Positions 36,781 through 47,928 of a stretch of DNA of 64,000 nucleotides are shown here, in pieces. How positions within the stretch are numbered: position 1 is the first letter of the stretch; every line of letters starts with the position of its first letter. The notes under the pieces were generated by a model. It was not told the DNA's origin. It saw only the letters and a program-made list of their open reading frames with translations, and searched no databases. Both the position numbers and the translations under genes were made by a program. The DNA is taken from assembly GCF_032854445.1 (NCBI RefSeq), contig NC_088296.1, positions 11,322,706 to 11,386,705 of the forward strand. Reading direction: 5' to 3'. The DNA is from Liolophura sinensis (lineage: Eukaryota > Mollusca > Polyplacophora > Chitonida > Chitonidae).

Positions 36781-36935
36781 CTTCTTCTTTATTTTATTTT
36801 ATTTTATTCTGATTGGTGTTTTACTCCGTGCGCAAGAATATTTCACTTATACGACGGCGGCCAGTATTATGGTGGGTGGCAACCGGCCAGCGACCAATTA
36901 CAGGTTGCTGCAAGACCTTCCCACGTACGTACTTT
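36781..36935 (-). repeat. SINE B, reverse orientation, partial
   Basis: (ATTTT)n tail, TGATTGGTGTTTTACTCCGT, ACGACGGCGGCCAGTATTAT, then a small deletion and CAGGTTGCTGCAAGACCTTC. It ends at CCCACGTACGTAC. Confidence 0.9.
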
Positions 36936-37199
36936 TTAGTATCTTTCTGTGAATTCTCGTTATATACCGCATGCCAAGACAAAATTTATTTCTGAATTTC
37001 AAGCATACCTTAATGTATTACAATCAAAATGACATCATGCTTAACAATAATCCTTACTATTCCATGAGCATTGAATAACACTCAGTAATAGTGGTTTGGA
37101 AATATTGATTATGGTTTGACACAACCCTATCAACATCGAAGCCCTATCGTGGAGAAAACATATTGATACCAAAACTACATATACCTTCCCAGAATATCA

Positions 37200-37262
37200 T
37201 ATTAAGATGGGAGCGTCGAGTTCACAACAACTTGAGCTTCTAACCACAGTCGTAACCCAGTA
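37200..37262. repeat. Left remnant of a roughly 195-bp tandem array
   Basis: GGGAGCGTCGAGTTCACAAC and CCACAGTCGTAACCCAG match the GTGCGTCGAGAGAACATATA and CCAGTCGTTCCGG of the junction between array units on the other side of the SINE, so the array continues leftward past the insertion. Confidence 0.55.
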
Positions 37263-37398
37263 TTTATTTATCTGTTTATTTGATTGGTGTTTTACGCCGT
37301 ACTCAAGAATATTTCACTTATACGACGGCGGCCAGCATTATGGTGGAAGGAAACCGGGCAGAGCCCGGGGGAAACCCACGACCATCCGCAGGTTGCTG
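37263..37398 (-). repeat. SINE B inserted in a tandem array, with target-site duplication
   Basis: TTGATTGGTGTTTTACGCCG, ACGACGGCGGCCAGCATTAT, AGCCCGGGGGAAACCCACGA and CATCCGCAGGTTGCTG, truncated there. Flanks CAGTCGTAACCCAGTA (37247-37262) and CAGTCGTCCCAGTA (37399-37412) are the duplicated target. Confidence 0.93.
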
Positions 37399-37910
37399 CA
37401 GTCGTCCCAGTAATGTAACCAGTTATCTTGTCTGCCGATCGGCTGTATGTTTTATATCACATGCAAGTGTTTTCAAGGCAACTCATGTTTACCTTTATTC
37501 TCTTCGATTCAAGCCGTTTTGAGTGTTTTTTGAAACTAAAACCTTTAAAAAGATTAGATTAGAATATGTGCGTCGAGAGAACATATAACTACATTCCAGT
37601 CGTTCCGGTAATGCAACTAGGTATCTTGTATGCCGCTCAGCTCTATCTTTAAGACCAAACGCAAATGTTTTTAAGTCGGCTCATGTTTACCGTTCTTCCT
37701 TTCGATTCAAGCCGTTTTGCGCGTTTTTAAGCTTAAAGCCTTTAAGAAGATTATACTAGAAATGGGTGTGTTAACATATAACAGCCGTTTCAGCCGTTAT
37801 CGTGTATAACGCGCGGCTATATGTTTTGTACTACCAATGCACGTCAGTGTTCGAGCTACGTTTCGATCCACGTCGTTTTGAACGTTGTTAAGCTTAGACC
37901 CTTGAGCCAT
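37399..37910. repeat. Degenerate tandem repeat, units of about 185-200 bp
   Basis: Units start at about 37399 (AGTCGTCCCAGTAATGTAAC), 37598 (AGTCGTTCCGGTAATGCAAC) and 37782 (CAGCCGTTTCAGCCGTTATC). Each carries GATTCAAGCCGTTTTG or a variant, followed by TTTAAGCTTAAAGCCTTTAA or a variant. The third unit is shortened. Confidence 0.75.
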
Positions 37911-38536
37911 TTGCTTTTAACACATTGCCAGTGTTTTTTGCATGATGTATTATCGTAGCTTTTTCTCATTGAATCTGCCAAACATCAGCCGGTTAAAAAA
38001 CGAAATAGATTGCGCTCATTGTGCCAGACGTGCAAAGCTATAAAGTGGAATTCTTCTACAGGCCCTTGTGGACAAGCTTACCGATAAAAAGCCATGGCAT
38101 AGTTAATAGCTGAGCACTTCACGTGAAATTCTAGTCACAGAGCGTAATGATATAAAGAGCTTTTGTATTCTTTTTCACCTTCTGTTTCTTCCTGATTTGA
38201 TTGAGTTCGCGATTTAAAATAATTCCAGGTCAGTTACATAGAATTTCCCAAGTCTTAACAAATTCAGTAGAGGATTTCCGATGAGCTCGATGTTTTGCAT
38301 TTTCACACACTTGTTTACAGTCTTGACATGCATCAGTCTTTTCTTCTGTCAATGCTTTCATTTGGCAATGTTTCGTGACGTCACACCCTGAAAGCGAAAA
38401 CTGTCAAAGGACACGGGTTATATAAAAACGTCATGGTGAAATACGCCTTTGCCGACCGCCAACACTTCCGATTTGTACACATTTTCACGGCGTTACTTCA
38501 ACATGTTCAAGAACTCAAGTTTTCTTAATAGTTATG

Positions 38537-38878
38537 AGAGAGTGAGTGAGTGCTTGGGGTTTAATGTCGTACTTAACAATTTTTCCATCATATGACGACG
38601 AAGGAATCCTTAGAGTGCATGTAATATGCCTCTTTGTTGCCGGACGGATTTCCACCGCTCTTTTATTAGGTGCTGCTTCACTGAGACGCCTTATCGAAAG
38701 TAAGTAAGCTGCCCCGCCGGAGCCATTATACTGATACAGGCCAACCAGTCGTTGCACTATCCTCCCCTATGCTGAACGCCAAGCGAGGAAGTTGCGAGTT
38801 TAAGGTCCTAAGTGTGACTCGACCCAGGATTGATCCTGGATCTACCGCTCCCGAAGCGGACTTAATCATTATGCTATG
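38537..38878 (-). repeat. SINE A, reverse orientation
   Basis: (GTGA)n tail, CTTGGGGTTTAATGTCGTAC, CATCATATGACGACGAAGGA, body, TCCCGAAGCGGACTTAATCA, TTATGCTATGTA. The head 5' end is diverged. TAGTTAT occurs at 38529-38535 and 38879-38885 and may be a short target-site duplication. Confidence 0.93.
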
Positions 38879-38885
38879 TAGTTAT

Positions 38886-40174
38886 ACTTCAGTGTGTAGC
38901 ATTAAAACCCCTTAAAAGAAAAGGATGGAGGTATTCATACATTTACAGGAAGAAAATTCCAGCAATTAACAAACATTTTAACTGCTGATAATTTTGGCAT
39001 TACTTTGTAAACTGATCGTATGTCCATACTTAGCACACGTGGTAATGCTTCAAATTCAAAACACAACCTGAGCCACAAGTGGTACCACGTGGTGAGTCAA
39101 TGCTACAAACAAGCAGGTTGATTTGATATTCGGTAGGCTCTGGTTGAGATCCACACATGTTTATGCTTTGCTGACAAACAGGTGATGGAGCGGTTGTGGT
39201 CAAGTGGTCAACACTCTTTCTCTTCTTGTCGGTTGTTCAATGACAATGACCACAGGACAACGTTCGTCACGGCCGTCTGTTCACTACTGTCAGCTGACGA
39301 CAAGTTGCTCCACAATAATATAGTGTACGTCATACGTGAAAAGTTCGTCAGTATCTTGTCAAAGGCCGGTGGTTTATCATATAAAATTATCCGCTGTAGT
39401 ATAGGTGAAAAAAGTTGTGACTAGGGCGGGAAAACAGCAATCAAGCCATATTGTCTTCAGGCCACTCGAAACAAAATAAGCCAGCATAATTGAACATACT
39501 TTATATTTCTTCTATTACTCTAAATTCAAACCGTGTAAATTCAGCCTGAGGCAAAAGGATGTATCATTTTCAAATAAAAAAAATACACTTGTTTTCCTCC
39601 AAATGATAAATGGTAGAGTTGTTGGACAATCAAATGTTGTACATTTCATGCAATGTTTCTTTTTTTTTTGGTTAGTTCTTTTGTCATGTGTTGGCTGTAA
39701 AAATACACACCTACATACCTGTGCCTATTTAAGAGCGCTTTGGCTGCCTCAAACGACCATAATAGCACCGAGCCGGTCAAATCGATATATACTCAGATTC
39801 CTAGCCGCGAGGAAAAGAATCTTTATCGGAATGGCAACTTCACTTCTATGTCCTCCACTCATTAAACCGACCTCACCACTGGCCGCCGTGGCATTATAGC
39901 CGAATCGCTGAAGCGAACAGGGCTTCCCCATCAACCCGGGCAAACCAGACCTCCTTAACATGCCTCCTAAGGCTACGACGAACGTATTAGGAATTTGAGT
40001 GATACTTTTACCGTTAGATGAAAAGTCCGGGCGTCATTGCAGCACCATACGCCTGGACGTATGAAGGACATGTCTCGCACAGGTCTGCGCACACAAATGT
40101 CCATTTCGTTTCTATTTAAGACTACGGAATGAAAATATTCCTTACAGTAAAGGGGACCTCGTAAAACTAAAAAC
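38886..40174. other. Unannotated non-coding DNA
   Basis: No recognised gene. Overlapping frames at 39182-39424, 39603-39899 and 39749-39961 lack known motifs. Confidence 0.45.
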
Positions 40175-40178
40175 GTGT

Positions 40179-40198
40179 ATGGGGGGGGGGGGGGGGGT
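40179..40198. repeat. Poly-G tract
   Basis: An almost uninterrupted run of about 19 G after TGTAT. Confidence 0.95.
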
Positions 40199-41370
40199 AA
40201 ATCGTTTGATCCATCATATCCTCCTGTCAATAGAAGGAAACCAAGAGAACCATGATCTGCTATAATAAAGATCAAAATCTGCGAAACAGTCAAGAGATGT
40301 GAAAGGTTTTGCATTGAATGGATTTCGATAGCAATACAACAGAAACAGAAGCGTCTCAAAGGTATATCCGTAAGAAATCGCTAGTAATTTAAGGACTCAC
40401 TCTCGTGCGTTTGTAGCTGCTATAAAAGCAAACAGAGTCACTCGACAGTCTGGACTCTGGATTTAAGTATAGTATTCAAGTGCGTAAAACATGCATTTAG
40501 TGATCACACACTAGGCGGAGCAGATTATATGGCGAGTACTTTATATCTCCTCCTACCGCCTTTACGCTTAGAACATTTGCGGAAGTATACAATCTTGTGA
40601 CGAGTTCAATGGGTAATAACCAATATGTCTGAGCAGGACGACGCTAGATAAAGGTAGAATTCAAACATTCAAGTGTCAAAGTCGATCAGCGTTATTGTCC
40701 ACTGTCTAGCGTGCGAATGTAGACACGTCCTCTGTAAATGACGGGAATCCAAATGTCATGCTGGGAACAAAGCCGTTATTGGGTTTAAGTCTTTACAGTT
40801 TTCTACATTCGGTACTGGACATTGGCTAAGACGTCTAAGGGCGTTGAACCCACGACCGCATAGACCGTGCAAATATTACTCTGTAAAAGGGCCACAGTTA
40901 ATGCTGTTAAGCTAAATGTCAGTCAGTTAAATAAAGATAAATTAACCATGGATTGTTTTCATGTTGCGTGGACAAACTTCCTCGGGTGACTAATGGACTT
41001 GGTTTAATGAAGAAAACCTTTAGTTGACTGACTTATCAAAGATTACTCACCGCGGATTGGCTGGTTGATATGGAATTCAAATTGGCTAGATAACTAATTA
41101 TAACGCGGAAGAATAACTGTTCAGACGGTAAGCTTTTACAAACGTTTTGCACGCTGGAAACAAAATCGATATGTATTAAATGATATGAATTAAATATTTA
41201 CTTTGGCTGTCATTCCGTTCAACATCTGGTGAAATGACTGGCATTTATGATCTATGATGTTTGTCAGGTATTGTTGCTATAATGGTTCCCTTTGTGATCG
41301 GAATTGGAAACCATGACAGTATGTGGCAAAGACACTTCTGCATCTGGCAGTCCTCTGATGAACACGGCTG
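40199..41370. other. Unannotated non-coding DNA
   Basis: No recognised gene or repeat. Confidence 0.5.
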
Positions 41371-41490
41371 GACCATGTGAAATTAGCAGAACGCATATAT
41401 GGCATAAAAATGAACTTGGGAGAAATAAGTCCCGTTGAAACATATATACAGTCAAACGTGAGTCAAATACCTGAGTCAAAACGTGCATTC

Positions 41491-41700
41491 AGGGTTAAAA
41501 TGAATCAAATCGGTTACAAACGTACATTTAGGACTAAAATGAATCAAATTGGTTACAAACGTACTACAACCAGGACTAAAATGAGTCAAATCGGTTACAA
41601 ACGTACTACACCCAGGACTAAAATGAGTCAAATTGGTTACAAACGTACACTCAGGACTAAAATGAGTCAATGTGGTTACAAACATGCATTCAGGACTAAA
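41491..41700 (+). repeat. 39/42-bp minisatellite, frame-preserving
   Basis: Five consecutive units of 39, 42, 42, 39 and 39 bp share AAAATGAGTCAAATCGGTTA and CAAACGTAC...CAGGACT; partial units flank them. Every unit length is a multiple of three, so a 114-codon plus-strand frame (41377-41721) and a 98-codon minus-strand frame (41476-41772) both stay open. The plus frame repeats RTKMSQIGYKR; the minus frame repeats THFSPECTFVTNL. Neither begins with a signal peptide. Confidence 0.92.
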
Positions 41701-41772
41701 ATGTGTGACGTGGTTACGTAGATCGGCTTTTAGCCTGACAGGTTGCTGTTGTGGCATAAACAAAACATACAT

Positions 41773-42603
41773 GTTGATTGGTGCATCATACTGACGTTGC
41801 CAGTTTGTTCCAACCTTTGGTGTATCACATTTGCCTTGTGTAATGGGTAAATGTATCGCTACTCTGACACATGCAGCTTGCCAATGAGGACGTCATTTCG
41901 CCATCCTCAAAGGAGCAACAGTTTAGCTCCACTTTGTAGCCAAGAATAAAGGTGGCTGGCTGATAAGTAGACAATTAATAATAGGGGTTGCATTTGTGGG
42001 AGGGAAAAAAAATACCGACAAACTTCCTCACGTTAAATAGTTGAACAAAAAACAAGAGGACAAAAATCCCACGGCTAAAAGGCTGACTGCGGTAGAGCGT
42101 GGAGTGTAAATTATTATTTCAGAAAATCAAAAAAGAAAAAAAAAAGAGAAAGAAAAATAAGATGCACACACAAAATGATGGTTAGATTGTCGCCCTACGG
42201 CCAGAGAAGGACACACGTCTCGAATTATCGTTATTAATTCCACAATCTACCTCCCCTGGGGGTCGGTAAGAGGCTTACGCCTTGACTAAATCGGTGGTAG
42301 TTAGCGTCGTTTAGATGTCGTACCCGGTGAGTAATCTTCATGTATCGACACTGCCCCGAGGGCTGGGACGTGGCTGAGTTCATGCTAAGGCCTCGTGTAA
42401 TGGCTGAACACCCTGCCCCTGTGTCAGTTAATTATCGGGTCCTATTGAGTTTCAATTTATCATTTTACCTTGGAGTTGTAGTGAAACAATTACATTGTAA
42501 TCGATGGGAATGGTCTTTACATAATGGTAGCGTCAGTGTGGGGTCGTGCTGACGGGTATACATCTGCGTGTACATCCACTACCAAACATTTACATTTGTG
42601 TTC
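41773..42603. other. Unannotated non-coding DNA
   Basis: No recognised gene. A purine-rich stretch lies at 42120-42162. Confidence 0.5.
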
Positions 42604-42616
42604 ATATCAGGGGTAT

Positions 42617-42757
42617 GTCTACCAGCAACCTGCGGATGGTCGTGGGTTTTCCCCGGGCTCTGCCCGGTTTCCTCCCACAATAATGCTGATCACCGTCGTA
42701 TAATTGAAATATTCTTGAGTACGGCGTAAAACACAAATCAAATAAATAAATAAATAA
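42617..42757 (+). repeat. SINE B, 5'-truncated, with perfect 13-bp target-site duplication
   Basis: Starts CTACCAGCAACCTGCGGATG and runs to TTGAGTACGGCGTAAAACAC with (AAAT)n. ATATCAGGGGTAT flanks it at 42604-42616 and 42758-42770. The perfect duplication argues for a fairly recent insertion. Confidence 0.96.
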
Positions 42758-42770
42758 ATATCAGGGGTAT

Positions 42771-42810
42771 TTATTGATTTATTTATTTATTTATTTATGT
42801 ATTTATCAAT
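42771..42810. repeat. (ATTT)n tract opposite the SINE (AAAT)n tail
   Basis: Together with the SINE tail at about 42740-42758 it forms an inverted repeat around AGGGG, a long imperfect A/T hairpin. Confidence 0.8.
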
Positions 42811-42955
42811 TTTAAATTTTAGTTAGTCTCTGTTTGAAAGGTGACAGAAATGATACAGCGGCGACCAGGTACCTGCGCACACCAAATTCCCCAGGGAAGA
42901 CAACAAAATATTCCCGTGTGTATTATTAAAAATACTGTTTTTTATCCAAAGCACT

Positions 42956-42970
42956 CCCCCCCCCCCCCCC
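42956..42970. repeat. Poly-C tract
   Basis: A C run followed by ACACCCACCC. Confidence 0.93.
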
Positions 42971-45260
42971 CACACCCACCCAATAAAAAACCGATATCTT
43001 TATTCCACAATCATTTTATTTGAATAATAGTGTTATATGTACATGGGAGACATACCGGTATATGTTTACAACCATTTTTCACTTGATGTCAAATTTTTGA
43101 CCAGTCCTTTTGTCTCTGTTTTTGCCACACTGAACTCTGTTGGAGAATGACGTTGTTCTTGTTGGAAAAGACGTCCCATATTGTTGGGGATCGTGTTGCC
43201 AGCTTCTTTTTCATGAAGCTATCTTAACTTATATTCTTGGATATCTGATGTACTGTGCTAAACGTCTTTACGGAAATTAGCCCTGCAATTGTGTTTTTGA
43301 ATTGACTTACTGCATTGAGTATGGGAACTTGTTTGATTGTGCCTAAGATGGCCTGGAAATGTATCCCAACATTTCACCGCATTATTCCATGGAAAAATCT
43401 AAACAAAAAACGTAATTGTTGACTTGTTAATTGTGTTACAACTGACGTCTGTCTCAAATAAACAATCACGTACATCGTATTTACATCAACTTTATCCATC
43501 TTTATTTATTATTAGCTTTTGTTTAACGGTTATTTAAAATTTTAGTAGCCTTTGCAGTCGTATGTTCCATTAACGTTGTATAATAAGGTCGATAAAAGTC
43601 AGCTATTTTTAGCTCAACCTGACAAGAAAACGTTTGCAATGAAACATGTGCTTTAAACGATATGTAATTCTTGTCAAACCAAATCAAGCGTCTTGCGAGA
43701 TAATGTTGAGCTACAGGATTTTACAGCTGAATAATTCCAGGTTACGGTATCATCAACTTTGAAAAAACAAAAGGATTATTGGAATATTTAATGGGGTTTG
43801 CTAAGCTATATAACGAAAAGCAATTATCAATTCTTACTATCTATCGGCCTCGCTGAGAGGTATTTTAAACTTGGTAATCAACTGGGGAACTTGAACATTC
43901 CAAATTTTACACTCCTAAAACTATGAACACGTCTCAACGGAAAAGCGGAAGAGAATTTCAAGACTTCTTTTTTTTTCCGTCACACACATCGTCAAGAAAG
44001 TGCCACACAGCGCTGTTCAGCTAGATTTTTTTCATTAGTACTATTACCCTGTAAAACATACCTATAGGCTCTTTGTCACCAAGAACAACGGTTATTGTAT
44101 ACCTCTTTGATACAAGAAACAGTTTAACACATCATTACTGGAAGTAACACGAATGAATACAATGTTGGTTCTCGGGACTCCTTGTGTTGATCCTGTAATA
44201 CAATATAGCACTTCTACACTATAAAAAAATGCATTGCAGCATGTCGCATGTAACGATGTCTTCCTACTATAATGGACTGCCTTTAATACGTGAAGAACTT
44301 AGCATGTACATCACTATGGAACTATTTGCAACGATTCCAGACACCTCACTTGACCCTGTGCTTGAGATAGAACTAATGTAATGCAAAATCCAGCTTTTGA
44401 ATTTCCTTAAATGATTTGCTCCTGATCAAGTTTTAGCCCTATCTAAAAGCTCAAAAAGCTCACAAAGCTCACCCTTAAGCGTGATTTCGAGCTATATAAA
44501 AGCCACGCCCTCTATGTTGCAGTTTAGAAGAAATGCAAACTTCTTAAAAAACTGGTATTCTAACCACAACATGGTATTCTCAAGAAGTACTGAAGCTTGA
44601 GAAACGTCAAAACACACATACGTTATTACACGTAGGAAGGAACACACTTGGCGTTACGTAAGACGATAAGGTTGTCGTGTTACATGTGTTTAGTTCATCA
44701 TACTGTGTTTATGGTAAGAGGCAAAGCGATCAGATCTCCTGCACTGTTAAGATGGAACATGCTGAAGAAACCCTCAACCACAAATCTTATGGAATCGACA
44801 GAAATAGCGGTAAAGAAAAGTGTGTAAATATTACCTCTAAACACTTGACGATGCCAAAGCCAGAGAAATGGGTTTGTTACAATAGGGACCAGCTGTTTAG
44901 GTGATTTTTTTCCTATCGGTATCGAACAGTTTTCCCTAGTTTATCTGAAGAATGTAAGAACGACGATGTTTAGGTGGTTGATGTGATATGGAGCGTGTAT
45001 AAATGAAGGAAATACGCTGAAAACAGACGCTTTACGCCAGCAACTCTGTGTTGGCTTGTTATTGCCAATATGACATATGACATATTAGAAAACACATAGC
45101 AAATATTTGGATTGTTTGTATTTCTGATGCTCCACGATTACCTAGTTAATCTGTAAAAAAACAATAATGTAGAGAGAAGAACACTTCAGCAATCCTCTGT
45201 CAGCACACCGTCCCTTTCCTCTCTTATTACAAGTATTGATCGGCGAGATTCGTATTGTAC
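42971..45260. other. Unannotated non-coding DNA
   Basis: About 2.3 kb with no recognised gene or repeat. A small AAAAGCTCAAAAAGCTCAC repeat lies near 44449-44470. Confidence 0.5.
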
Positions 45261-45313
<53 letters not shown>

Positions 45314-45315
45314 TT
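45261..45315. repeat. (GATT)n microsatellite
   Basis: About thirteen perfect GATT units. Confidence 0.97.
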
Positions 45316-45520
45316 AATTATTAATCATTGGGTTCTCCGGAACATTTAACGTCATACATAAGGCGTCTCCCACTGGCAACGTCGACGTTTCGACCACTCG
45401 ACATATCACACATGGCTGATAATCATGAAAAGTAAATGTTTTTCCCTTTTTCAGATGATTTATCATGCATTAAGTCTGTAAGACCAGAGCCTAAAACAAT
45501 ACATCTATGTCTAGAATGAA

Positions 45521-45541
45521 GAGGGGGTGGGGGGGGGGGGT
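45521..45541. repeat. G-rich tract
   Basis: GAGGGGGTGGG followed by an uninterrupted G run. A possible G-quadruplex former. Confidence 0.9.
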
Positions 45542-45905
45542 GATAATTGCTATGACATGCGCATGGTAGATCTATCCAATTCACCTAAGCTGGACAATGT
45601 GCAGTTGTAATTTAATTCAAACTACTTCGCGTGCGTCGTGCCCGTATACAAGAAAGCCCCACCAGTACAGTGTGAGTTTCAACAGCGTATTTCATTTCAG
45701 ATAGCCTAAAAGCAGCACAGTTCTCAGCAGGGGCCGCTCAGTGTTGTGTTACATAGCTATAATGTGCACTCAGCCATAATCAAGCATTCATTCACTCAGT
45801 ACCGTAATGTTTCACACTTACAGCTCGATTGGAATAGAAGCTGAGCAGTACTGTGAACAAATATCACCGAACCGCAATTCTATTTTTGTTTTAGATGATA
45901 CTGTA

Positions 45906-46640
45906 CAATCACTGACAACTAAGTGCTGTGTTACCGCATCGCACATGTATTGGTACAATACAATCACTGATCCCTAAGTGCTGTGTTACCACATCACACA
46001 TGTATTAATACTGTACAATTACTGATCATTAAGTGCTGTGTTACCACATCGCACATGTATTGGCACAATACAGTCACTGATCCCTAAGTGTTTTGTTACC
46101 ACATCACACATCTATTGGTACAATACAATCACTGATCCCTAAGTGCTGTGTTACCACATCACACATGTATTAATACTGTACAATTACTGATCATTAAGTG
46201 CTGTGTTACCACATCGCACATGTATTGGCACAATACAGTCACTGATCCCTAAGTGCTGTGTTACCACATCACACATCCATTGATACCGTACAGTCACTGA
46301 TACCTAAGTGCTGTGTTACCACATCACACATCTATTGATACTGTACAGTCACTGATACATAAGTGCTGTGTTTCCACATCGCACATGTATTGGTACAATA
46401 CAATCACTGATTCCTAAGTGCTGTGTTACCGCATCACAAATGTATTGGTACTATACACTCACTGATCGCTCAGTACTGTGTTACCGCATCATACATGTAT
46501 TGGTACTATACACTCACTGATCGCTCAGTACTGTGTTACCGCATCATACATGTATTGGTGCTATACACTCACTGATCGCTCAGTACTGTGCTACCGCATC
46601 ATACATGCACTGATTGCTTTGTGCTGTGTTATCACATCAT
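45906..46640. repeat. 55-bp tandem array, about 13 units
   Basis: Units start at 45906, 45961, 46016, 46071 and 46126 and continue at exactly 55 bp to 46566, after which they decay. The core is CACTGATCCCTAAGTGCTGT, GTTACCACATC, CACATGTATTGG. Units 2-3 and 5-6 are nearly the same pair, pointing to a 165-bp (three-unit) duplication. Units 10-12 are almost identical and reflect a later local expansion. Frames read through it are repeat artefacts. Confidence 0.96.
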
Positions 46641-47624
46641 ATATGGGTTTGTGCTATGCAATCACTGATCGACCAATGCTCCCACTAAACGCTCAGTGCC
46701 CTCAAATTTTTCGAACGAAGCTGTGCCAGTCGCGCGTTATTGCAGCTATTCAGTTCAGCATACATAAACAATTTGTGTGACAGGCGATGTGCAGTACAGA
46801 GTTGTGGTGTCCTTAAATGAGTTGTTTCAAAAATTCTCTGCACTTTACAGCAAAAAAAAAACTACTTCTTTAGGTAGCATGTATCGCCTTAGTAGTCAGA
46901 CATATGTGAACCTAATATCTGTGAAACGTACACGTGTCAGTCGTGAAGTAGACGTAGGCCTACAGTACCTGCACAGTTCGCGTAGTAGCTGTACTGCTCT
47001 AGCAATAGCCCCATGGTGGCTAAACCGTTCGTACAATAGACGTGCAGTTGGTACAGTTCGTACAATAGCCGCACAGTTTGCACAGAAACGTATAGATTTA
47101 TACAGTACAGCACAGGATTCGCCTTGTGCTAAGCAGTAGCCACACCCTACCGCGTGCACTGAGAACTTGTATATCTGGTGACAAACACTTTTTGAAACCC
47201 TGACCTTACAGATCTTGCAGGTTTTGCCTACAGAAAGACGATTGTACATCACACGTGTAGTTCTTACATAGTGCTCCACTGCATGGGCTCTAGCGAGATT
47301 ACTTGCCAAAACATTCGCGACATTGCAGAAAATCTCCTTCCCAGTGGGCCAAATCCTTCAGCCTGTGATGCTACTTAAAACACATATATTGATAACATCT
47401 GTGCATTATGCTTTGCAATTTCCTAATGGCAGCTGAGTGAAGAGGGTATCGTGTAAGCCATGCTAAGAGCCCTAAACTGGGTGGCAAATTCACTTAGACC
47501 TCGAGCGTCTTGTACGTGAGATGTACAGTAATATAATAGTTATCCGCTCTTGACACGGCTGAAAATGTAAGACAAATCGTTTATCTAGCGCCGCGCATGA
47601 GGCTCTAAGTAAAACGGGTATATG
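46641..47624. other. Unannotated DNA with a degenerate repeat
   Basis: Between about 46960 and 47090 the motif GTACAATAGCCGCACAGTT recurs in diverged forms and keeps frames open on both strands (up to 137 codons). No gene recognised. Confidence 0.45.
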
Positions 47625-47760
47625 GGCTAAGGCAAGAAACAATATAAAAGACTGGAGCATACAGAGTAATATCAGAACAGCGACGATAGTGAGATAGTAG
47701 GCAAATGGTCTCAGGTAACCCGTGAAAATCTACCTCTTGTCCATTTACCTCAGAGTTATA
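47625..47760 (+). repeat. R1 dispersed repeat, copy 3
   Basis: GGCAAGAAACAATATAAAAG, CTGGAGCATACAGAGTAATA, CAGAACAGCGACGATAGTGA, GATAGTAGGCAAATGGTCTC, GGTAACCCGTGAAA, CTCTTGTCC. It lies in the receptor intron about 170 bp past the donor. Confidence 0.8.
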
Positions 47761-47922
47761 ACTATTCCGGTACATATAAATGCTTAATTAGTAACAACTT
47801 ACACGTTCCCGATCACTGTTGGTGATGACAAATTAGGTCAAATTATTGCAGTTATTTTAACTACAATTCATTACACGTCACTGGTCTAGATTTACTCAAA
47901 ATGCTGCCTCGTCTTCAACAAA

Positions 47923-47928
47923 ACTTAC
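47923..47928 (-). other. Splice donor of receptor exon 1
   Basis: On the minus strand the coding sequence ...CATGCTG is followed by GTAAGT, the consensus 5' splice site. Reading through it adds only four residues (GKFC) before a stop, which supports splicing here. The intron interrupts a glycine codon after its first base (phase 1). Confidence 0.85.

Noticed and set aside
45906-46640. Possible CRISPR array
   Set aside because: Units are contiguous 55-bp tandem copies with no variable spacers, in an animal genome.
46896-47309. 137-codon minus-strand frame, with a 120-codon plus-strand frame at 46777-47139
   Set aside because: Both are kept open by a degenerate GTACAATAGCCGCACAGTT-type repeat; no protein family is suggested.
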